Assembly: GCA_031551265.1 (NCBI GenBank)
Contig: JAVBNU010000039.1
Span: 1 to 22,125 of the forward strand
DNA length: 22,125 bases
Direction: 5' to 3'
DNA from: JAVBNU01 sp031551265
Lineage (GTDB): Bacteria; Cyanobacteriota; Vampirovibrionia; Gastranaerophilales; Gastranaerophilaceae
Each line of letters opens with the position of its first letter. The stretch's first letter is position 1. The position numbers and the translations under genes are program-made. Of the stretch, positions 6,883-12,739 are shown piece after piece. The notes beneath the pieces were generated by a model, which saw nothing but the letters and a program-made list of their open reading frames with translations, ran no database searches and was not told where the DNA came from.

Positions 6883-7251
6883 ATGAAAATAAATTCAGCA
6901 AATAATTATTCTATTCAACCACAAGTCAAATTTGGCGACCCTGATGCACCTATGAAACAATCTAAGGCGAGAGAAGCACTTTGTCTGACAGCTATTGCTG
7001 CACCTATTCTCCTCTCGGCAGGGTGGTTAGGATACAGAGCCTTTTCTGATAATAGCTCAGAATCAAATATTGACAAATACAATCATTATACAGCGGCTGC
7101 GGCCTATGATATAGATAAGAGTCAAAATTACAGTGATGTCTTAGTCAGTGCGGGTGATACTGCTGCGGTGGGTGTCTTAGGCCTTTCGGCAGGGGTTGTT
7201 CTCTTGGCTGTTGTTGCCGCGCTCGGCAGTGCTGTTGATCGTCTGGATTGA
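6883..7251 (+). CDS. Small membrane protein with shared MKI...F N-terminal motif
   Basis: I do not recognise the family. The 122-residue product starts at ATG 6883 (MKINSANNYSIQPQVKFGDP) with AAGGAA about six bases upstream; an in-frame TTG at 6868 lies before the ribosome site and is not preferred. Two hydrophobic segments are visible: about residues 35-55 (LCLTAIAAPILLSAGWLGYR) and about 94-117 (GVLGLSAGVVLLAVVAALGS), separated by a polar loop of about 40 residues rich in Asp, Ser and Tyr. It is probably a two-pass membrane protein. Its first 20 residues resemble those of the proteins at 8897, 9494 and 9841 (Met-Lys/Arg-Ile, then a Phe-Gly/Lys/Arg about 17-25 residues in), although the rest is unrelated. 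The upstream GGGTAA array suggests variable expression. Confidence 0.75.
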   Translation: MKINSANNYSIQPQVKFGDPDAPMKQSKAREALCLTAIAAPILLSAGWLGYRAFSDNSSESNIDKYNHYTAAAAYDIDKSQNYSDVLVSAGDTAAVGVLGLSAGVVLLAVVAALGSAVDRLD

Positions 7252-7275
7252 TAATATTTTTTGATATTGAGTAAT

Positions 7276-7293
7276 GTAGGGTGGGCTATAAGC
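7276..7293 (+). repeat. GTAGGGTGGGCTATAAGC half element
   Basis: The left half of the palindrome family seen at 923 and 13940 is present. The right half is missing because the sequence runs straight into the TGTCATTCCG element at 7298, which looks like a nested or adjacent insertion. Confidence 0.5.
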
Positions 7294-7297
7294 TATG

Positions 7298-7428
7298 TGT
7301 CATTCCGAATCAATAAACATTGCGATATATATTATTTGTGATTATTCGGAATCTCATAACTCCACGATAGTAGATTCCGCAAACAAGCGTCCTTATAAAT
7401 CCCCCAATAAATATGTTGCGGAATGACA
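7298..7428. repeat. MITE-like element with TGTCATTCCG inverted ends
   Basis: The left end TGTCATTCCGA (7298-7308) is the inverse of the right end CGGAATGACA (7419-7428). Internally there is a second inverted pair, GGAATCT and AGATTCC. The 131-base length, inverted ends and lack of coding capacity fit a small non-autonomous element or REP-like cluster. Confidence 0.6.
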
Positions 7429-7448
7429 GTGTAAGTACGTTAGCAGCT

Positions 7449-7482
7449 GTAGGATGGGTTAAGCAACTTCATTTAACCCATC
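7449..7482. repeat. GTAGGATGGGTTAA palindrome
   Basis: The arms GATGGGTTAA (7453-7462) and TTAACCCATC (7473-7482) are perfectly complementary across ten bases and follow GTAG. It belongs to the same family as the next copy, 25 bases on. Confidence 0.6.
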
Positions 7483-7506
7483 AAATATACGAGGTAAAAA
7501 CTTTAT

Positions 7507-7541
7507 GGATGGGTTGGGTGAAAACGCCCAACCCATCCTAC
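7507..7541. repeat. GGATGGGTTGGG palindrome, possible terminator
   Basis: The arms GGATGGGTTGGG (7507-7518) and CCCAACCCATCC (7527-7538) are perfect. With a further T-G and G-C pair this makes a 14-bp stem capped by AAAA, ending in TAC. It is the strongest hairpin of its family here and lies about 30 bases past the stop of the minus-strand gene at 7571, where it may act as a terminator. Confidence 0.65.
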
Positions 7542-7570
7542 TAAAATGCTAATACTAAAAACGGCAAAAA

Positions 7571-8713
7571 TTACCTGTTAAAATGTATTTTGCTGAAGGC
7601 TGGGCTGAGTTTGCCTGAGCGTGTAAATTCCATACTTCTATGATGTTCTTGTTTATGGTGGTGTCTGTGATGTCCGTGACAGTGGTGGTTATTGCGGTAG
7701 CCCATGCCGGCGCGGTAGCCCGCCATTATGTATAGTGCCGGCAAAACTGCCTCAATCCATCTGAATCCTGAGTATATTCCTGCTGTTGCAAGGTCGTCAG
7801 CGTGCATTGCTATGTCGAGAACTTCCGGCTTGCGCTCGGAGTAAATTGATTTTTTGCATTTAGCGTCCTCTTTTTCGCCGAACATGGGATTAATAACTTT
7901 TTTGCCGATTAAGTTGGCGGCAATGCTGCCGAATATTACACCTACACCTAAAATTCCTGCGATTACTGTTCCCAATTTCAAAAGTTGCGATGGATTTTTG
8001 ACAACACCTGCTTTTTCTAGTTTTTCTAGTCCGAAAAGGGCTGCACCTGCGCCGACAATACATAATAAGACGTTAGCACAGTACTGATAACAGGCTTCTT
8101 TGACCTTGTTGGCATAGGATTTTTTACTGCCTGTGCCGGTAACTTTGTCGGCAACTATTCCACCTGCGAGGCCGCCGCCAACCGCATACGCGCCGTACCA
8201 GGGGAGGCGTTTCATTTCTTTAAAAATTCCTTGGGAAGTTAATTCTTCTTGAGGCGAAAAGATCTGTGAAAATAATTCTTCGCGCCCTTTGCCTTTGGGC
8301 AAAGATGTAGTTATTTCTTGAATTTCATTGGGATTGAGTGATTTTGATTTTGCTTTTTCGAGAATGGCGACAAGTTTTTTGTCTATTACGCCGTGGTCTT
8401 TTAAGTATTTTTCAACGGCTTTGGCTTGCTGTACAATAATGGTTTCAGCTTTTTCCAGTGGCATCAATGCTTTTAATATCTGAGTATTACCGACTTTTAG
8501 TCCTCGTGCGCCGATTAGTGAGGCTGTGACAGTTGAGCCTAGTACAATTGTGTCTTTGATTGCTTGAGTTTTGCGTTTTTCGGGTTCAGTTTTGAAATAA
8601 TTGTACACACCGAATAAACCCGCTCCACCGATTACGACTGCGGGCATTGTTTTTTGAAGATTATTTATGACCAAGGGTTGATCAATATATTTTGCAACTG
8701 ATGTTATGTTCAT
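7571..8713 (-). CDS. Multi-pass membrane protein with His-rich C-terminal tail
   Basis: I do not recognise the family. The 380-residue product has hydrophobic segments at about residues 23-40, 53-70, 173-190, 212-229, 246-270 and 313-335, many of them Gly-rich. A charged, probably helical domain (about 86-170, Lys/Glu-rich) separates the second and third. A conserved-looking cytoplasmic-type segment (ERKPEVLDIAMHADDLATAG, 293-312) precedes the last hydrophobic segment. The segment then gives way to HHCHGHHRHHHKQEHH (343-358), a dense His cluster that could bind Ni2+, Zn2+ or Cu. The ATG at 8713 has only a weak AAAG ribosome site. Tandem CCTAA/TTAGG inverted repeats lie 14-38 bases upstream and could be an operator. 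Transport, metal storage and structural roles are all possible. Confidence 0.75.
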   Translation of the reverse strand: MNITSVAKYIDQPLVINNLQKTMPAVVIGGAGLFGVYNYFKTEPEKRKTQAIKDTIVLGSTVTASLIGARGLKVGNTQILKALMPLEKAETIIVQQAKAVEKYLKDHGVIDKKLVAILEKAKSKSLNPNEIQEITTSLPKGKGREELFSQIFSPQEELTSQGIFKEMKRLPWYGAYAVGGGLAGGIVADKVTGTGSKKSYANKVKEACYQYCANVLLCIVGAGAALFGLEKLEKAGVVKNPSQLLKLGTVIAGILGVGVIFGSIAANLIGKKVINPMFGEKEDAKCKKSIYSERKPEVLDIAMHADDLATAGIYSGFRWIEAVLPALYIMAGYRAGMGYRNNHHCHGHHRHHHKQEHHRSMEFTRSGKLSPAFSKIHFNR

Positions 8714-8726
8714 TCTTTATATCAAA

Positions 8727-8751
8727 CCTAAATTTGTTAGGCTAACCTAAC
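8727..8751. promoter_or_regulatory. Alternating CCTAA/TTAGG half-sites
   Basis: Three half-sites in alternating orientation occur: CCTAA (8727-8731), TTAGG (8737-8741) and CCTAA (8746-8750). GTTAGG-CTAA-CCTAAC at 8736-8751 is a perfect six-base inverted repeat. The site lies just upstream of the minus-strand membrane protein start, in the divergent spacer before 8897. An operator is a reasonable but unproven reading. Confidence 0.35.
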
Positions 8752-8896
8752 TTTATAAAAAACATGGTCATGTGTCAATAGTCATGGTTTGTAAATTTTT
8801 TATAATAATTCTTATTCTAATTTAAACAAAAGGTATAAATCAGCGTTTTATTGATGTAATCTGAGGTAGACGCATCCGAAGAAAGGAATCACAAAA

Positions 8897-9418
8897 ATGA
8901 GAATCAACCCGATAAGCTTTTACAATTATAATAAACCAGCGGAATCCAACAGTTTTCGTGGTTCAAAGGGTGAGCGGGAGCGCCCCAAGTTCTCGGCTGC
9001 TGATTTTCGTCGTAATCTTCCCCAAATACTGGCAGAGATTAAAGAATTTGAACGTGAACAGTTTTACCGTGATAAGGATGCGCTGCTTGAACAAGTAAGA
9101 AAAAACCCCGGCTTAGGTGATGATATTATAGATAGATTGATGGAGAATGAGCTGTTTGATGAGGTTAAATGTGTTCTTGGGGCACAGCTTGAGGGAGGTG
9201 CGTCTGTGTCTGCCGAGTTATTGATAACTCCTGAGGTTGTGGCGCAGAATAGTATTTATGGAAATAAAGATGCTATGGATGCTCATGCGAAGAAAATAAT
9301 CAATTCACTTTTTACGCATGGTGCAGGCAATGCGCCCGGAAATCTCCTTGACGAGAGAGTGTATCATACTGAAACAGATTCATTAGAGGGTGATCTGTAT
9401 GAAGATTCTGTTGAGTAG
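8897..9418 (+). CDS. Small soluble protein with shared MRI...SFRG N-terminal motif
   Basis: I do not recognise the family. The 173-residue product starts at ATG 8897 with AAAGGAA about nine bases upstream. It begins MRINPISFYNYNKPAESNSF followed by RGSKGE, the clearest example of the N-terminal pattern also found at 6883, 9494 and 9841. There is no membrane segment. Residues about 35-100 are highly charged and likely helical (FRRNLPQILAEIKEFEREQF; LMENELFDEVKCVL). A less charged middle (ASVSAELLITPEVVAQNSIY) and an acidic C-terminus (EGDLYEDSVE) follow. The leader AAGAAAGGA..CACAAAAATG is nearly identical to that of the next gene, 75 bases downstream. Confidence 0.75.
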   Translation: MRINPISFYNYNKPAESNSFRGSKGERERPKFSAADFRRNLPQILAEIKEFEREQFYRDKDALLEQVRKNPGLGDDIIDRLMENELFDEVKCVLGAQLEGGASVSAELLITPEVVAQNSIYGNKDAMDAHAKKIINSLFTHGAGNAPGNLLDERVYHTETDSLEGDLYEDSVE

Positions 9419-9493
9419 CTGGGTCTATATTTATACAAAAGACGATAAGTATATTTAAACAAAGAATTCTGAGTAAAGAAAGGATCCACAAAA

Positions 9494-9820
9494 ATGAAAA
9501 TTTTATCGGTTAATAATTTTAATTACTGCAAAAGAGACAACGCGCAGTCGTTTAAACAGGGTGAGGAAAAACGACTGAATAAAATGGGCGATAGATATGA
9601 AAGATTTAGCGAAACGGTCGCAGCTTATGAGAATCCAAGTCCATCACTACCCTCACAAGATGAGTTGGACTGGCTTTTTGCCGGAAGGGGCACTTTTAAT
9701 AACTGTAGCAAAAATGTAGATACTGACAATGTCGAGGAGCTTGATAGAATGCTTGAGCTAATTCGTCAAGCAGCTCCATTATCAGAAGATGAAATGGATG
9801 AACTTTTTGGCATGAAATAA
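9494..9820 (+). CDS. Small acidic protein with MKI...SFK motif and two DExDxLF repeats
   Basis: I do not recognise the family. The 108-residue product starts at ATG 9494 (MKILSVNNFNYCKRDNAQSF then KQGEEK) with AAAGGA about nine bases upstream. After the shared N-terminal pattern it contains two copies of a short motif: LPSQDELDWLFAG (about 52-64) and LSEDEMDELFGM (about 96-107, at the C-terminus). These resemble the LSQDEIDALL peptide at the N-terminus of FliM, which binds CheY, but no flagellar gene is nearby, so shared function is not implied. No membrane segment is present. It overlaps the next ATG (9820) by one base, but that ATG is probably not the real start of the next gene. Confidence 0.75.
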   Translation: MKILSVNNFNYCKRDNAQSFKQGEEKRLNKMGDRYERFSETVAAYENPSPSLPSQDELDWLFAGRGTFNNCSKNVDTDNVEELDRMLELIRQAAPLSEDEMDELFGMK

Positions 9821-9840
9821 TGAAAGGGAACGCTATAATT

Positions 9841-10134
9841 ATGAAAATTCAACCAATTTTTACATCACAACTTTACAAATCGAACTTTAATTCGAAGAGT
9901 TTTAAAGCTGGGCACCCTGTCGAAAAGCAAAATGCTTCCGAAGAACAGATGATTGCACATCTTGAAGCTAGATATCCCGGTTTCAAGGAGAGCCTTGCAC
10001 GTATAAAAGAAAATGCCGGCAAGCCTGATGAAAACGGAAAGACCTTGACTGACAGGCTGAATGAATTGGATGAAAACTACAGACGCGCAACTATGGTGTC
10101 AGAGGAAATTATGAATAAACCGTTTACTATTTAG
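9841..10134 (+). CDS. Small soluble protein with shared MKI...SFKAG motif
   Basis: I do not recognise the family. The preferred start is ATG 9841 (MKIQPIFTSQLYKSNFNSKS then FKAGHP), giving 97 residues. It brings the shared M-K-I pattern to the N-terminus and has GAAAGGG about 12 bases upstream. An in-frame ATG at 9820, overlapping the previous stop, would add seven residues (MKGNAII) but has no ribosome site. The remainder is charged and probably helical (MIAHLEARYPGFKESLARIK; LTDRLNELDENYRRA). It is probably co-transcribed with 9494 and perhaps 8897. Its stop codon overlaps the stop of the convergent rmuC gene by four bases. Confidence 0.75.
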   Translation: MKIQPIFTSQLYKSNFNSKSFKAGHPVEKQNASEEQMIAHLEARYPGFKESLARIKENAGKPDENGKTLTDRLNELDENYRRATMVSEEIMNKPFTI

Positions 10135-11318
10135 ACTAGTGCTTCTTCTTCGATTTCTTCGTTTGTTGTTAAATATTTTACGTCAATCTGTTTGTTCGGA
10201 TTTATACCGAGGTTTTTGAATTTTTCAAATTGATTGATTAATCCGCGCGGCCCGACCATTGTTGTGAAAACGTCTTTGAAGCCAGTGTCAAGCGTATTGA
10301 AATTCTTTTGCAGTCCTTCCATTTTTGCGAGGAAAATGCAGAATTTTTCATAGAGATTTACGGCGTGGTTTTGGACTTCGTACATGTTGTCGGAGAGATT
10401 TTTACCGTCCCACGCTTCGCGAATTATTTTTAGTGTTGCAAGCAATGACGAAGGCCCGACTATAATTACATTCTTTTTGTTGGCTTTCAGAATCAAATCC
10501 TGATTGTCATAAACATAAGAGACACAAGATTCCAGCGGAATGAACATAAGCTTAAATTCAGGTGTATTAAGCCCGTCGAGGTTATTGTATTTGCTACTTA
10601 AGTCTTCAACCATTGTATTTAGTGCGTTATCGAAATTTTTGATATGTGCTTCTTTCAGTGTGTCGTCATTTTCATTTACGTATTCTTGGAAATAATTTAG
10701 CGGGCATTTTGAGTCAATAATAAGGTGTCTGTTGCCTTCCGGGAAAAATACAACCGCGTCTGGCATGTTAGATTTGCTGGTTGGGTTGTCGAGGTCTCTG
10801 AAGCCTTTTTGGGTAATGTAGTTGCCTTTTGCTTTGTCGTCGTTTTGGTTTATTAAGCCGGAGCTTGTGAGAATTTGTTCAAGAACGATTTCGCCGAACA
10901 TACCGCGTCCTTTTGCGTTGACTTTTAACGCTTCGGTTAGTTCTTCTGCTTTAAATTTTATTGCGTTACTGTCTTTTGTCAGGTTGTCGATTTTTTCTTT
11001 TAGGGCAGCTGTATTTTCGATGCCTGTGTTTTTCAGCAGTTCTACTTTTTCTTTAAATTCTTTTAATTCTTTTTGGAACGGCTCAAGCGCAGTCTGGTGT
11101 TTTTGTATCAGGCTGTCTTGAGTTTTGTTGATTGTGTTATCAGCAATATTTTGGAAGATTTCACCGAGATTGGTGTAGCTCTCCAACTGTGTATTGGCGC
11201 GTACAAGCGCGTTTTCTTTTTCATTAATTGTTTGCTGCATTTTGGATTTAATCACAAGTGCACCGATTACAGCACCTATGACAAAAGCAACGATAGCAAT
11301 AGTTATACTTAATCCCAT
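10131..11318 (-). CDS. rmuC: DNA recombination protein RmuC
   Basis: The 395-residue product has one N-terminal membrane segment (SITIAIVAFVIGAVIGALVI, about 4-23), a long charged coiled-coil region (about 25-135), and the RmuC nuclease-like domain. The latter shows KGRGMFGEIVLEQILTSSG, GNRHLIIDSKCPLNYFQEY, FMFIPLES-type FKLMFIPLESCVSYV and NVIIVGPSSLLATLKIIREAW. RmuC proteins limit DNA inversions at short inverted repeats and have a PD-(D/E)XK-like core; their substrate is uncertain. The ATG at 11318 has AAGGGG about seven bases upstream. It is notable that a gene linked to inverted-repeat stability sits among so many palindromic repeats, but this may be coincidence. Confidence 0.92.
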   Translation of the reverse strand: MGLSITIAIVAFVIGAVIGALVIKSKMQQTINEKENALVRANTQLESYTNLGEIFQNIADNTINKTQDSLIQKHQTALEPFQKELKEFKEKVELLKNTGIENTAALKEKIDNLTKDSNAIKFKAEELTEALKVNAKGRGMFGEIVLEQILTSSGLINQNDDKAKGNYITQKGFRDLDNPTSKSNMPDAVVFFPEGNRHLIIDSKCPLNYFQEYVNENDDTLKEAHIKNFDNALNTMVEDLSSKYNNLDGLNTPEFKLMFIPLESCVSYVYDNQDLILKANKKNVIIVGPSSLLATLKIIREAWDGKNLSDNMYEVQNHAVNLYEKFCIFLAKMEGLQKNFNTLDTGFKDVFTTMVGPRGLINQFEKFKNLGINPNKQIDVKYLTTNEEIEEEALV

Positions 11319-11351
11319 TTATTTCCCCTTAAAATATTTATGTATAGACTT

Positions 11352-11357
11352 ATTATA
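11352..11357 (-). promoter_or_regulatory. Candidate -10 box for rmuC
   Basis: On the minus strand TATAAT lies 33 bases before the rmuC ATG. The -35 region (TTTCAA-like, spacer about 18) is poor, so confidence is limited. Confidence 0.35.
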
Positions 11358-11459
11358 CTATAATAAAATAAAAGATTGAAAATTTAATAAGGGTAAACCC
11401 GAAACCTCGCCCCTCCAGCACAACAACTCAGGTATATAAAACTGAAAGGAGGTGAGAAA

Positions 11460-11519
11460 ATGAATATATCTGAAAAAGAGCTAATAATTATCTTGATGAT
11501 AATTTTAGCTCTCAGGTAA
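11460..11519 (+). CDS. 19-aa hydrophobic micro-ORF encoded within a hairpin
   Basis: The reading frame ATG...TAA encodes MNISEKELIIILMIILALR. The ribosome site AAAGGAGGTGAG (11445-11456) is a near-perfect match to the 16S 3' end, with four bases before ATG, the best in the window. The last 11 codons lie in a 15-bp hairpin: AGAGCTAA-t-AATTATC (11477-11492), loop TTGAT, GATAATTTTAGCTCT (11498-11512). The leader carries two segments complementary to the ribosome site, ACCTC (11404-11408) and CCTCC (11412-11416). A terminator hairpin follows at 11522-11561. The peptide is too short for a full membrane span but very hydrophobic. It may be a type I toxin-like peptide, a leader peptide, or a chance frame in a structured RNA. 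No known family is claimed. Confidence 0.5.
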   Translation: MNISEKELIIILMIILALR

Positions 11520-11521
11520 TC

Positions 11522-11561
11522 AAGGGTTTATAAAAGGGATGTTAGCGCATCCCTGCCCTTT
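11522..11561. terminator. Terminator between micro-ORF and gshB
   Basis: The stem AGGGATG (11535-11541) / CATCCCT (11548-11554) has loop TTAGCG. Outer AAGGG and CCCTT can extend it. On the minus strand the stem is followed by TTTATAA, so it probably serves gshB as well as any plus-strand transcript from the micro-ORF. Confidence 0.6.
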
Positions 11562-11574
11562 ATTTCATTATAAC

Positions 11575-12570
11575 TTAATTTGATGAAAATTCAAGACTTT
11601 TTTGGTAGCAGTGGTGGTCTTTTATTAAGTTTAGCAAAGCATCCAAGATTTTTTCTTCGAAATTAGTATTATAAAACGCGTTAATTTCTTTTATGAAGTA
11701 GCATGGGCTCGTGACGTTTATTTCGATAATTTTTTCGTCGATTACATCGAGCCCTACCATATATAGCCCTTGTTTAGACAAAATTTTAGCGACATCTTTT
11801 GCCATGTTGCGTTCATTTTCTGTTAGCGTTGATTTGCTGAAAGACTCGTCGTTGTGGGCATTGAACTTGAAGTCATCTCTGCCCGGTAATTTCATTACGC
11901 ACTCGTCCAAAACTGTTTCACCGATAATTAAAACGCGCTTGTCACCATTGGTTGCACCATTCAGATATTTTTGGACGGTTACGAGTGTTTTCTCGTTTTC
12001 GGTAGCGGTTGTGATGATTGAGTTCAGGTTTTTATCGTTTTTATGCAGGTAGTATACCCCGCTTCCAAAGCAGCGATTGAGCGGTTTTAAAATTGCTTCG
12101 GTTGCTTCCTGTACAAATTCTATGATTTTAGATTTTGAAGAAGTCACGATATTTTTGGGTACGTATTGCGGGAAATAGTTTACGTGGAATTTTTCGTTGA
12201 AGCTTTGAATACTTTTGGGATTATTTATTACCAATGTTTTTTCAGTATCAATAAAATCAAATACATAGCAAGCATTGATGTAGTCGATATTCACCGGTGG
12301 GTCAGGACGGAAGAATACGACATCAAATGTGTTTATGTTGCTTTCGATTTCGTTTTTGTTGTAAACAATATCTAATTCTTTGATTTTTGTTTCAAATGTA
12401 ATTGCTTTTGCAACAGCATTTTCGAGAAATAATCTATTTTTTGTGGTTATAGAAACGTTAAAATTACGTTTTAAAAATTCATGTATCAGCCAGAAGTTAG
12501 TAACCAGTTTATTAAATTCAAAATATCTAAGCTCAACCTCGTCAATGACAAATAATATGCTTTTACTCAT
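11575..12570 (-). CDS. gshB: Glutathione synthetase (ATP-grasp)
   Basis: GshB joins gamma-glutamylcysteine and glycine with ATP, the last step of glutathione synthesis, in the cytoplasm. The 331-residue product has the prokaryotic GshB landmarks: FFRPDPPVNIDYINACYVFD (about 86-105), LVINNPKSIQSFNEKFHVNYFPQ (113-135), the ATP-binding ILKPLNRCFGSGV (160-172), NGDKRVLIIGETV (208-220), and GLYMVGLDVIDEKIIEINVTSP (268-289). The Gly-rich loop is less Gly-rich than the usual GMGG form (RCFGSG). No gshA is in the window. ATG 12570 has AAAGGAA about seven bases upstream. The architecture excludes RimK-type ligases fairly well. Confidence 0.9.
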   Translation of the reverse strand: MSKSILFVIDEVELRYFEFNKLVTNFWLIHEFLKRNFNVSITTKNRLFLENAVAKAITFETKIKELDIVYNKNEIESNINTFDVVFFRPDPPVNIDYINACYVFDFIDTEKTLVINNPKSIQSFNEKFHVNYFPQYVPKNIVTSSKSKIIEFVQEATEAILKPLNRCFGSGVYYLHKNDKNLNSIITTATENEKTLVTVQKYLNGATNGDKRVLIIGETVLDECVMKLPGRDDFKFNAHNDESFSKSTLTENERNMAKDVAKILSKQGLYMVGLDVIDEKIIEINVTSPCYFIKEINAFYNTNFEEKILDALLNLIKDHHCYQKSLEFSSN

Positions 12571-12594
12571 AAAGTTTCCTTTTTCTGCATCCTC

Positions 12595-12622
12595 ATTTTA
12601 CCAATTCAAAAAGAAAATTCAA
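12595..12622 (-). promoter_or_regulatory. Promoter for gshB
   Basis: On the minus strand TTGAAT (12622-12617), a 16-base spacer and TAAAAT (12600-12595) lie 25-52 bases before the gshB start codon. Confidence 0.5.
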
Positions 12623-12739
12623 TCGCTCAAGTTGGTTTAATCTTTGGGGTGGTGGCAAAAATAAGCAAAAGGCAATTTTTGTTTGTCTTTTGTTTTTATT
12701 ATTATATGTGTTGTGATAAAACAAAATAAGGAAGTGTCG

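Larger units (their letters stand above)
7252..7570. other. Gene-free repeat cluster
   Basis: This 319-base spacer between convergent genes contains no ORF. It is filled by dispersed repeats: a truncated GTAGGGTGGGC copy at 7276, a TGTCATTCCG-type element at 7298-7428, and two full GTAGGATGGG palindromes at 7449-7482 and 7507-7541. The last hairpin may also end transcription of the minus-strand gene at 7571. Confidence 0.7.

Noticed and set aside
6713..6901. Minus-strand frame with a long Leu-Thr repeat
   Set aside because: It is only the translation of the GGGTAA tandem array read backwards; it has no ribosome site and overlaps the leader of the plus-strand gene.
7252..7570. Insertion sequence remnant
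   Set aside because: No transposase coding fragment is present; only short non-coding palindromic repeats can be seen.
9820..9840. ATG at 9820 as start of the third tagged protein
   Set aside because: It overlaps the previous stop but has no ribosome site and would bury the shared M-K-I start; ATG 9841 is preferred, though coupling cannot be fully excluded.
11380..11460. Riboswitch upstream of the micro-ORF
   Set aside because: The leader has small helices and anti-ribosome-site segments but I cannot match it to any known aptamer consensus.
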